A DNA stretch of 49,895 bases from an uncultured Lentisphaerota bacterium (GTDB lineage: Bacteria; Verrucomicrobiota; Kiritimatiellia; CAIQIC01), in NCBI GenBank assembly GCA_903896925.1, contig CAITZM010000162.1, forward strand, positions 1-49,895, written 5' to 3'. The stretch's first letter is position 1. Each line of letters opens with the position of its first letter. Both the position numbers and the translations under genes were made by a program. Positions 40,322 through 48,035 of this stretch are shown in pieces. The notes beneath the pieces are model-generated. The model was given only the letters and a program-made list of their open reading frames with translations. It was not told the origin of the DNA and ran no database searches.

Positions 40322-41106
40322 TACCGCGCGGAACCCACGCGCGGCCGGCGCTCTTCTGTGGCGGCGCTCTGTGAGCGCCGTCGGCGGCCACAGACCCCGC
40401 TACAGAAAACCGAAATCACGCCTCAAGTCTTTGTGGGCGGGGCTTCCAGTCCCGCGAGCCCCACCCGCACACAATGAGTGCAGGGATCGGAGTAGTCCTC
40501 ATGCTCCGCCAGAGGCGGACAAGTCCGCGTGAGGTTCAGTTCGGCGCTCTTCCGCCGCCTTCCTCTAATCCGTGAAATCGGTGGCATCTGTGGATCAACT
40601 TCTTCCGCTGCCGCTGCTGCCTTCGTAGCCGTGTTCGTGAGAACACGGCCGGCGGCGTGTAAAGGATGAGCTGCCTTTTCGCTCAAAGACCGCTGAAAGC
40701 GCCAGGAGAAATCACTTTGCGGGCTTAGCGTCCTTGGCGCGAGACTGCTTCGATTTCGATGTTCGCCTCCCGTGTAGACTCTCTCAAAATCATGGGACAA
40801 ATCATGAGGCTGGAATTCATGTTAGCACGTGCTTCCGTATGATTTTGTTGTCTGCTTTCTTCCGTAGCCGCGTTCGTGAGAACGCGGTCCGAGCACGTGT
40901 CCCACAGCATTCTGACGCATGTGCTCTGCCAACTCCTGCCTTCGATGTTCGATGCTCGCCCCGGCGAAGCCTCTTGGCGCAGCCGGGTTGGATGTTCAGT
41001 GTTCGATGTTCGCAGCTTCCTGCCTTCCTCACTCAGCCGCTGCTCCTGTGGGTTGGGGCTTGCGGGGCTTTCTTGCGGGTGTGGCGACGGTGCCGTAAGC
41101 TCCGCC
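40322..41106 (+). repeat. Gene-free 785-bp spacer: first copy of composite repeat module
   Basis: In order: a GGGCGGGGCTTCCAGTCCCGC hairpin (about 40433-40455), a CTCCGCCAGAGGCGGACAAG-containing block (40497-40565), three 9-mers ATCCGTGAA/ATCGGTGGC/ATCTGTGGA (40568-40594), a GTGTTCGTGAGAACAC hairpin (about 40628-40643), three 9-mers CTTTGCGGG/CTTAGCGTC/CTTGGCGCG (40715-40741), heptamer traces (40748-40768), an AAAATCATG...ATGATTTTGT inverted element (40781-40862) and a CGCGTTCGTGAGAACGCG hairpin (about 40868-40885). Heptamers TTCGATG follow at 40940-40953 and 40987-41014. No coding sequence is supported; in-frame extension of the next gene into this zone is translation of repeats. Confidence 0.8.
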
Positions 41107-41973
41107 ATGCAACGCCGGACGTTTTTACAGCAAACCGGTCAGAGCCTCGCGGGACTGACGTTGGGAAATATGATGAGCACAAGTTTCGCAGCAGAGCAGC
41201 CGGCGTCAGCCTTGATGCCGGTGGTATTTGTCGGCCACGGCAGTCCGATGAACGCGATCGAGGACAGCGAGTTCAGCCGCGCGTGGATCTCCGTCGCCCA
41301 CAGCCTGCCGCAGCCCAAACTGATTCTTTCCATCTCCGCGCATTGGGAAACCGAGGGCGTGCAGGCGACGGCGATGCCCAAGCCGCGCACGATTCACGAT
41401 TTCTCCGGCTTCCCGCCGGAGCTGTTCGCCGTGCAGTATCCCGCGTCTGGCGCGCCCGAACTCGCGCAGCGCGTCCGCGGTTTGCTGGGCGCCAAGGTGG
41501 TCACGCTCGACCAGGCGTGGGGGCTCGATCATGGCACGTGGTCGGTGCTGGTGCGGATGTATCCCCAGGCCGGGATTCCCGTCGTGCAACTCAGCCTCGA
41601 CCGCCAGCTCAAGCCCGCGGAGCACTACAAGCTGGCCGGCCAGCTCGCGGCGCTACGCGCGGAGGGCGTGCTCATCCTGTGCAGCGGCAACATCGTACAC
41701 AACCTGCGCCTGCTGGAGTGGGGCGACCGGGGGCTCGACTGGGCCGAAGCGTTCGACCTCAAGGTCAAGCGGTTGATCGAGGCGCGCGACCACGCCGCGC
41801 TGGTGGACTATCCCAAGTTGGGTGCGGACGCGTTGCGTGCCATTCCGACGAACGAGCATTACCTGCCGCTGCTCTACGCACTGGCGCTGCGCGGGCCGGC
41901 GGAACCGCTGCAGTTCTTTGCCGAAAAGGTCACGCTTGGCGCCATTTCCATGCGCTCGTTCCGGGTCGGATGA
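41107..41973 (+). CDS. 4,5-DOPA dioxygenase extradiol family protein (YgiD/DODA) with export signal
   Basis: A 288-aa protein of the LigB-type extradiol ring-cleavage family. Metal and active-site histidines are visible in FVGHGSPMNAIED (His44), ISAHWETEGV (His79), GLDHGTWSVL, GNIVHNLRLLEW and TNEHYLPLLYALA; PKPRTIHDFSGFP and FAVQYPASG are family hallmarks. E. coli YgiD cleaves DOPA at the 4,5-bond using zinc or iron. Unusually, the N terminus MQRRTFLQQTGQSLAGLTLG then SFA|AE looks like a twin-arginine signal peptide, so the enzyme may work in the periplasm. The ATG at 41107 is the first one outside the repeat zone. Followed 70 bp later by the DEAD-box helicase gene. Confidence 0.9.
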   Translation: MQRRTFLQQTGQSLAGLTLGNMMSTSFAAEQPASALMPVVFVGHGSPMNAIEDSEFSRAWISVAHSLPQPKLILSISAHWETEGVQATAMPKPRTIHDFSGFPPELFAVQYPASGAPELAQRVRGLLGAKVVTLDQAWGLDHGTWSVLVRMYPQAGIPVVQLSLDRQLKPAEHYKLAGQLAALRAEGVLILCSGNIVHNLRLLEWGDRGLDWAEAFDLKVKRLIEARDHAALVDYPKLGADALRAIPTNEHYLPLLYALALRGPAEPLQFFAEKVTLGAISMRSFRVG

Positions 41974-42043
41974 GCTGCCGCGCCAGAATGCGGGCTTGCT
42001 TGTGGCCCCCGGGAAGTCCATCATCTCCCTTGAAAGGTTCATT

Positions 42044-43960
42044 ATGTCTGAATTTGAAAACTTAGGTTTGGCCCCGACGCTGCTGAAGGCGATCACGGAA
42101 CTCGGCTTCGAGACGCCGACGCCGGTGCAGGCGCAGGTGATTCCGCGCCTGCTGCAGGGCGAGCGCGATATGGTGGCGCTGGCCCAGACGGGCACGGGCA
42201 AGACCGCCGCGTTCGGCCTGCCGCTGCTCCAGTTGACCGATGCCGCCGACCTGGCGACGCAGGCGCTGGTGCTCTGCCCGACGCGTGAGCTGTGTCTCCA
42301 GATCGCGAAGGACCTGGCCGGGTTCTCGAAATACACGCCGGGCGTCCGCGTGGTCGCCGTCTACGGCGGCGCGGGCATCGACACCCAGATCCGGGCGCTG
42401 CGGCGCGGGGCGCACATCATTGTGGCCACGCCGGGCCGCCTGAACGATTTGCTGCGGCGCCGGGCGGCCAAGCTGGCCGCGGTGCGGCGCGTCGTGCTCG
42501 ACGAAGCCGACGAGATGCTGAACATGGGTTTCCAGGAAGAGCTGGAGACGATCCTCAAGGAAGTGCCGGACGCGGCGCGCACGCTGCTGTTCTCCGCGAC
42601 GATGCCGAAGTCGGTCGCGGTGATCGCCAGCAAGTACATGGACAAGCCCGAGGAGATCCAGGTCGGCCAGCGCAACGCCGGCGCGGAGCGCATCAGCCAC
42701 GAGTGCTACATCGTGCACGCCCGCGACCGCTACGCCACCCTCAAGCGCCTGCTCGACTACTACGGCGACATCTACGCCATCGTCTTCTGCCGCACGCGCA
42801 TCGAGACGCAGGAGGTCGCCAGCCAGCTGATGGCCGACGGCTACAACGCCGACACGCTGCACGGCGAGCTGTCGCAGCCGCAGCGCGACCGCGTGATGCA
42901 GGCCTTCCGCGACCGCAAGGTGCAGCTGCTCGTGGCCACCGACGTGGCCGCGCGCGGGCTGGACGTCAACGACCTGACGCACGTGATCAACTACAACCTG
43001 CCGGACGTGGCCAACCACTATACGCACCGCAGCGGGCGCACGGGCCGCGCGGTCAAGGCGGGCATCTCGATCGCCATCGTCCACATGCACGAGACCTACC
43101 GGCTCGGCATCATCGAGCGGATCATCAAGCAGCACTTCGTGCACAAGGAAGTGCCCTCGTCCCGCGACGTCTGCCAGAAGCAGCTCGGCACCCTGCTGGA
43201 GCGGATCAAGCAGCTCCCGGCGGATGACCGCCGGCTGGAGCCCTTCATGCCGACGATCAATGCGGCGCTGGCCGACATGACGCGCGAGGATATGATCCGC
43301 CGCCTCATGCTGATGGAATTTGGCCGCACGCTGGACTATTACAAGAATGCGCCGGACCTGAACGCCCGGACGCAGCACCGCCCGGCCAGCCACAGCGCGC
43401 AAGGCTATGAGCGGAGCGACCGGTACGAGCGGGCGGCCCCGGCCAGCCGCTCTGCCCATGCGCCGGCCCGGAGCGAACGGCCTGAGCGGGGCGAGCGCCC
43501 CGAGCGGAGCGAACGTCCCGAACGGAGCCCCCGCCACGAGCGGGCGCCGGCGGCACCCGCGGAAGCGCCCGGCGAGGTCGTGCGCCTGCAGATCAACTTC
43601 GGGCATCGCAACGGGCTGACGCCGGCGGGCCTGATCTCGCTGATCAACCGCGCCACGCCTGGCCCGATGCTCCGCCTCGGCCGGATCAAGGTCATGGAAT
43701 CGGTCAGCGTCTTCGAGATGTACGAGCGCGACGCGCACGGGCTGATGCCGGAACTGAACCAGCGCGAGATCGATGGCCGCCCGATCCAGGTCGTCCCGGT
43801 CAGCACCTTCGCCCACGGTGGCGACACGCGGCCCGCCCATCCGACACCACGTCCCGCGGCCCACGCCCCGCGCAGCGCCGCGCCCGGTCCGCGCGGTGCG
43901 GAATACGCGCCGCGCAAATACGCGCACAAGGCGCCCCGCACCCCGCACGCGCACGAGTGA
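42044..43960 (+). CDS. deaD: DEAD-box RNA helicase, DeaD/CsdA type
   Basis: ATP-dependent RNA helicase of 638 aa acting in ribosome assembly and mRNA decay, especially in the cold. Motifs: Q motif FENLGLAPTLLKAI with GFETPTPVQAQ, I AQTGTGKT, Ia PTRELCLQ, GG, II VLDEADEML, III SATMP, IV IVFCRTR, V TDVAARGLD, VI HRSGRTGRAVKAG. After about residue 440 comes a basic linker with the repeated phrase SERPERGERPERSERPERS, then a DbpA-type RNA-binding domain (VVRLQINFGHRNGLTPAGLI in part, LGRIKVMESVSVFEM, REIDGRPIQVVPV) and a His/Pro/Arg-rich tail. AAAGG is 6 nt before the ATG at 42044. The upstream open frame overlaps the dioxygenase gene and is a shadow. Confidence 0.95.
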   Translation: MSEFENLGLAPTLLKAITELGFETPTPVQAQVIPRLLQGERDMVALAQTGTGKTAAFGLPLLQLTDAADLATQALVLCPTRELCLQIAKDLAGFSKYTPGVRVVAVYGGAGIDTQIRALRRGAHIIVATPGRLNDLLRRRAAKLAAVRRVVLDEADEMLNMGFQEELETILKEVPDAARTLLFSATMPKSVAVIASKYMDKPEEIQVGQRNAGAERISHECYIVHARDRYATLKRLLDYYGDIYAIVFCRTRIETQEVASQLMADGYNADTLHGELSQPQRDRVMQAFRDRKVQLLVATDVAARGLDVNDLTHVINYNLPDVANHYTHRSGRTGRAVKAGISIAIVHMHETYRLGIIERIIKQHFVHKEVPSSRDVCQKQLGTLLERIKQLPADDRRLEPFMPTINAALADMTREDMIRRLMLMEFGRTLDYYKNAPDLNARTQHRPASHSAQGYERSDRYERAAPASRSAHAPARSERPERGERPERSERPERSPRHERAPAAPAEAPGEVVRLQINFGHRNGLTPAGLISLINRATPGPMLRLGRIKVMESVSVFEMYERDAHGLMPELNQREIDGRPIQVVPVSTFAHGGDTRPAHPTPRPAAHAPRSAAPGPRGAEYAPRKYAHKAPRTPHAHE

Positions 43961-44446
43961 GCGGCCTGCGGCGGCGGTCCCGGACCGCCGTCGCAGAAAA
44001 CCAAAACCCCGGCCTCCGTCCTGTTGGCCGTGTTCTCTCGAACGCGGCTACAGCCAACCAAGTGCGCTTTTGTGGGCGGGGCTTCCAGCCCCGCGAACCC
44101 AACCACACCCAACACGTGCCGGGCACGAAGCAGTCCTCACGCTCCGCGTGAGGCTTTTGTAGCCGCGCTCGTGCGAACGCGGCCGGTGCCGTAAATGACG
44201 AGCGGTGGTTTCGCTCAAGATCGGTGAGAGCGCCAGGAGAAATCACTTTGCGGGCTTAGCGTCCTTGGCGCGAGACTGCTTCAAGTTCGCTGTTCGCCTT
44301 CCGTTGAAGACTCTCTCAAAATCATGGGGATAAAATCATGATACCAAATTTACACCAGCAGGCTCCTGCCGGCATGATTTTGTGAACATGATTTTGTTGT
44401 CTTCTTCCCGTCCGTAGCCGCGTTCGTGCGAACGCGGTCGCCCCGC
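43961..44446 (+). repeat. Gene-free 486-bp spacer: second copy of composite repeat module
   Basis: Same element order and orientation as 40430-40890: a GGGCGGGGCTTCCAGCCCCGC hairpin (about 44074-44094), a shortened CTCACGCTCCGCGTGAG block (44132-44152), a GCGCTCGTGCGAACGC hairpin (about 44163-44180), the 9-mers CTTTGCGGG/CTTAGCGTC/CTTGGCGCG (44246-44272), heptamer traces (44279-44300), the AAAATCATG...ATGATTTTGT inverted element (44311-44408), and a CGCGTTCGTGCGAACGCG hairpin (about 44415-44432). The ATCNGTGNN triplet is missing from this copy. No gene is visible. Confidence 0.8.
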
Positions 44447-46228
44447 TCAGCCCTTGTGCTCTTCGAGCTCTTCCCAGCGGTCGTACATTTTTTCCAGTTC
44501 CTCGGGGATCTGTTCCAGGCGCTCGTGGTCGGTCTTGAGCACGTCGGGCGCGCTGCGGAAATACTCGGGCTTGCTCATCTGCAGCTGGAGCGCCTCCAGG
44601 TCCTGCTCCAGCTGCGTGATCCGGGCGGGCAGGGCGTCGAGTTCCTTCTGCTCCTTGAAGGAGAGCTTGCGCGGGCGTGGCTGCGCGGCGGCCTTCTCGC
44701 GCTGCGCGGCGGTGTCCTTCGGCGCGGCGGCGGGCGGCGGCGGGCGCTGGCGCACCCAGTCGTCGTAGCCGCCGACGTATTCCGTGATCCGGCCCTCGCC
44801 CTCGAAGACCAGCGTGCTGGTGACCACCTCGTTCAGGAACGCGCGGTCGTGGCTGACGAGCAGCAGGGTGCCGTCGAATTCCACCAGCAGGTCCTCCAGC
44901 AGGTCGAGTGTCTCCATGTCGAGGTCGTTGGTCGGCTCGTCGAGCACGAGCACGTTGGCGGGGCGCGCGAACAGGCGCGCCAGCAGGAGGCGGTTGCGCT
45001 CGCCGCCGGACAGCGCCTTCACCGGCGTGCGGGTGCGCTCGGGCGGGAACAGGAAATCTTCCAGGTAGCTGATGATGTGCCGGCGGTGGCCGTTGATCAT
45101 CAGGGTGTCGTTGTCGCCGACGATGTTCTGCGCCACGGTCAGCGCCTCGTTGAGCTGGGCGCGGTGCTGGTCGAAGTAGGCGATCTCCAGCTTGGTGCCG
45201 TGCTCCACCGTGCCGCCCTGCGGCGTCAGCCGGCCGAGCAGCAGATGCAGGAGCGTGGTCTTGCCGCAGCCGTTCGGTCCCATCAGCCCGATCTTGTCGC
45301 CGCGCATGATCGTCGCGGAAAAATCGCGCACCAGCAGGTCGTCGTCCCAGGCGTAGCTCAGCCCCTTGGTGGTGATCACCTTGCGCCCGGTGCGTTCGGC
45401 GATCTGCGTCTGCATGTTCACCGTGCCGGTCAGCTCGCGCCGCGCGCGCCGCTCGGCGCGCATGACTTCCAGCGCGTTGACGCGGCCCTCGTTGCGCGCC
45501 CGGCGGGCCTTGACGCCCTTGCGCAGCCAGGTTTCTTCCACGGCCATCTTTTTGTCGAAGACCGCCCATTGTATTTCCTGCGCCTCCAGCAGCGCCTGTT
45601 TGCGCTCCACATACTGGTCGTAGGGGCAGGCCCAGCTGGTCAGCTGGCCGCGGTCCAGCTCGACCACGCGGGTGGCCAGCTTGCGCAGGAAGACGCGGTC
45701 ATGCGTCACGAAGAGCACCGTGCCCGGCCAGCGCAGCAGGAAGCTCTCCAGCCACTGGATGGACTCGATGTCGAGATGGTTGGTGGGCTCGTCGAGGACG
45801 AGCAGGTCCGGCTCGCGGACGAGGGCGCGGGCCAGCAGCGCGCGCCGCTTCTGCCCGCCGGAGAGCTTGTCGAAGACCAGGTCCGGCTCCAGCCCGACCT
45901 GCGAGATGACCTTCTCGACCCATTGCGACCGCTCCCAGTCCTCGCCGTCCTTGCCGAGGCCCTGTTCCACGATTTCGGCCACGGTGCCGGGCACGCCGCT
46001 GGCGACCTGCTGCATCAGCAGCCCGATCTTCAGCTCCTTCTGGCGGCTGATCTCGCCGCCCATCGGGGCGATCTCGCCGGTGATGATGCGCAGCAGCGTG
46101 GACTTGCCCTCGCCGTTGCGGCCCAGGAGGCAGACGCGTTCGTTCTTCTCCAGCTGGAGACAAGCCCCATCGAGCAACAGCGGCCCACCGAAGGCCATCG
46201 AAATATTTTGCAGAGTAAGCAGTGCCAT
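44447..46228 (-). CDS. uup: ABC-F family ATPase, Uup type
   Basis: A 593-aa soluble protein with two ABC ATPase domains and no membrane segments. Domain 1: Walker A LLGRNGEGKST, signature LSGGQKRRALLA, Walker B LLVLDEPTNHLD. Linker (P-site tRNA interaction motif) around WAVFDKKMAVEETWLRKGVK with KARRARNEGR, the Uup-specific phrase. Domain 2: Walker A LMGPNGCGKTT, LSGGERNRLLLA, VLVLDEPTNDLD. The C-terminal coiled-coil domain (SFKEQKELDALPARITQLEQ to the end) binds branched DNA in E. coli Uup. ABC-F proteins act on ribosomes; Uup also limits precise excision of transposons and tandem-repeat deletion, which is notable beside these repeat-rich spacers. AAGGAAG precedes the ATG. Confidence 0.94.
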   Translation of the reverse strand: MALLTLQNISMAFGGPLLLDGACLQLEKNERVCLLGRNGEGKSTLLRIITGEIAPMGGEISRQKELKIGLLMQQVASGVPGTVAEIVEQGLGKDGEDWERSQWVEKVISQVGLEPDLVFDKLSGGQKRRALLARALVREPDLLVLDEPTNHLDIESIQWLESFLLRWPGTVLFVTHDRVFLRKLATRVVELDRGQLTSWACPYDQYVERKQALLEAQEIQWAVFDKKMAVEETWLRKGVKARRARNEGRVNALEVMRAERRARRELTGTVNMQTQIAERTGRKVITTKGLSYAWDDDLLVRDFSATIMRGDKIGLMGPNGCGKTTLLHLLLGRLTPQGGTVEHGTKLEIAYFDQHRAQLNEALTVAQNIVGDNDTLMINGHRRHIISYLEDFLFPPERTRTPVKALSGGERNRLLLARLFARPANVLVLDEPTNDLDMETLDLLEDLLVEFDGTLLLVSHDRAFLNEVVTSTLVFEGEGRITEYVGGYDDWVRQRPPPPAAAPKDTAAQREKAAAQPRPRKLSFKEQKELDALPARITQLEQDLEALQLQMSKPEYFRSAPDVLKTDHERLEQIPEELEKMYDRWEELEEHKG

Positions 46229-47429
46229 GCAGGTCTTCCTTCGCGTGCGGTCAGGCGCTCGCGGCCGGCATCATACCGGCAGAATGCCCCGTGCGCCAAT
46301 GAATTGTCCGGCGGTGAATGAGGAACCTAGGAATACGGGTGCGGCAGACTTAGACGCGAAGGGAACGAAGAACTTCGTTCCCTTCGTTATCTTTTGTGAA
46401 TATCTTCCGGAGAAAGCGCCCTGACGTGCACCGTCACCGCTTGCTAACGAATTCGTCCGCCGACTGCTTGCCTGCGTTGTTCGATGCTTGCCCCGGCGAA
46501 GCCTCTTGGCGCAGCCGGGTGGCTGTTCAGTGTTTTATGTTCGCTGCCGTGAAGACTCTCTCAAGATCATGAGGCCAAAATCATGAAGAGGGCATTCATG
46601 TCAGCAGGTTACCGCCGGCATGATTTTGTAATCATGATTTTGTTGTCTGCTTCCTTCCGTTATCGGGTTCGTGAGAACGCGGCCGGCCAAGGTGTAGGCC
46701 CGGTCACCGACCGGGCGGAAACCAGCGCTGGTTGCGCCGGGTCGGTGACCCGGCCTACAACAGCTGGGTTGGGGCTCGCGGGGTTGGAAACCCCGCCCAC
46801 AAAGGCGCAGGCATTTATGATTTCGGTGGTTCACTGGCCTCTGGATCGTAGACCTCACGCTCCGCCAGAGGCGGACAAGTCTGCGTGAGGTTCTGTTCGG
46901 CACTCTTCCGCCACCTTCTTCAAATTCGTGATATCGGTGGCATCTGTGGGTCAATTTCGTCCTCTGCCGCTGCTGCCTTCGTAGCCGCGTTCGAGAGAAC
47001 GCGGCCGGCGGCGTGTAAAGACTGAGTTGCCTTTTCGCGCAAAGACCTCTGAGAGTGCCACGAGAAATCACCAATAAAGTCACTTTGCGGGCTTAGCGTC
47101 CTTGGCGCGAGATGCTTCAAGTTCTATGTTTGTCTTCCGCTGCGCTGAAAGCCTCTCAAAATCATGCGAACAAAATCATGAAACCGGAATCCACATCAGC
47201 CTGATGATGCCGGCATGATTTTGTAAACATGATTTTGTTGTCCTCTTCCGCGATCGGCTGTACGGCTGTGCCAGGGCGTAAGATATATGGCTGGCGGGTC
47301 AACGACACGGCACGTGACCTGCTACCTTGCTTGCCCTAGATGGCGGCATGCCCAGCATGCCGCGTGGTGTCAGGACGCAGTGTACGCTACCCGCTTGGGC
47401 CGCGCCCTCGTCGTAACCGGAGAATGAGC
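46229..47429 (+). repeat. Gene-free 1.2-kb spacer: third full and fourth partial composite module
   Basis: Partial copy: heptamers around 46480-46545 with an intervening CGAAGCCTCTTGGCGCAGCC, the AAGATCATG...ATGATTTTGT inverted element (46555-46660), and a GTTCGTGAGAAC hairpin (about 46668-46685). Full copy: a GCGGGGTTGGAAACCCCGC hairpin (46770-46795, inverted relative to the other copies), the CTCCGCCAGAGGCGGACAAG block (46855-46920), 9-mers ATTCGTGAT/ATCGGTGGC/ATCTGTGGG (46924-46950), a CGCGTTCGAGAGAACGCG hairpin (about 46985-47003), 9-mers CTTTGCGGG/CTTAGCGTC/CTTGGCGCG (47083-47109), heptamers (47114-47140), and the ATCATG...ATGATTTTGT element (47152-47250). Also GGTCACCGACC and GGTCGGTGACC hairpins at 46702-46752. 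47260-47429 should hold the response regulator promoter. No gene is supported. Confidence 0.8.
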
Positions 47430-48035
47430 ATGCTTGGACTTGATAAGCCCCGGGCCGGGGTGGGGGCGCGACGCGGTCGCATCCTGGTGGCCGATGATGA
47501 CGATTTGATCCGGCGGCTGTTCCGGAACGTGCTGCTGGCCGATGGGCACGAGGTGTTGCTGGCCGAGGACGGGCAACAGGCTTTGGAAAAAGCCCGCGCG
47601 GACCGGCCGGACGTTCTGCTGCTGGACGTCCAGATGCCCAGGCTGAGCGGCTTGGAGGTCTGTCGCCAGCTGAAGGCAGATCCGGTCACCGCACCCATGC
47701 CCATCCTCCTCATCACCGGGCAGGCCAGTCGGGAGGAGCGGATAGCGGGTGTGGCTGCGGGCGCCGACGATTTTCTGACCAAGCCGGTCGATCACGAGGA
47801 AATGGTCTTGCGCGTGCGCAATGCGGCGTACCGGAAGCACCTGTATGACGAGCTGGCGGAAAAATACGCGGAACTGAAGGCCATGGCGGAACTCCACGCC
47901 AGTCTTACCAGCCTGATTGATGCCGACACGGAGGCGCTGGCCGCCCAGCTGTCGCCGCAGACCCACGCGCAGCGGACCGTTCCGGACGGGCTCGGACAGG
48001 TTCCTCAGGAAGGAGGCGACCATGGCGCGCATTGA
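47430..48035 (+). CDS. Single-domain (CheY-like) response regulator
   Basis: A 201-aa protein with one receiver domain and no recognised output domain. Receiver residues: acidic pocket LVADDDDLIRR, phosphorylated Asp in LLLDVQMPRLSGLEV, Thr in LLITGQAS and Lys in DFLTKPVDHEE. About 75 residues follow, mostly one helix (KHLYDELAEKYAELKAMAEL) and a polar tail. The start at 47430 is preferred because GGAG at 47419-47422 is 7 nt away; the ATG at 47424 is too close. The 3' end overlaps the PilT-like gene by 14 bp, so the two are co-translated and probably functionally linked, the regulator perhaps controlling twitching-motor activity. Confidence 0.88.
   Translation: MLGLDKPRAGVGARRGRILVADDDDLIRRLFRNVLLADGHEVLLAEDGQQALEKARADRPDVLLLDVQMPRLSGLEVCRQLKADPVTAPMPILLITGQASREERIAGVAAGADDFLTKPVDHEEMVLRVRNAAYRKHLYDELAEKYAELKAMAELHASLTSLIDADTEALAAQLSPQTHAQRTVPDGLGQVPQEGGDHGAH

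Noticed and set aside
40876..41106. N-terminal extension of the DOPA dioxygenase from an upstream start
   Set aside because: The extension translates the heptamers and hairpins; the ATG at 41107 begins a plausible signal peptide followed directly by the conserved domain.
35002..47430. Genomic island or integron
   Set aside because: Repeats are dense, but the genes between them (serS, nadA, deaD, uup) are core genes, and there is no integrase, attC-like cassette structure or transposase.
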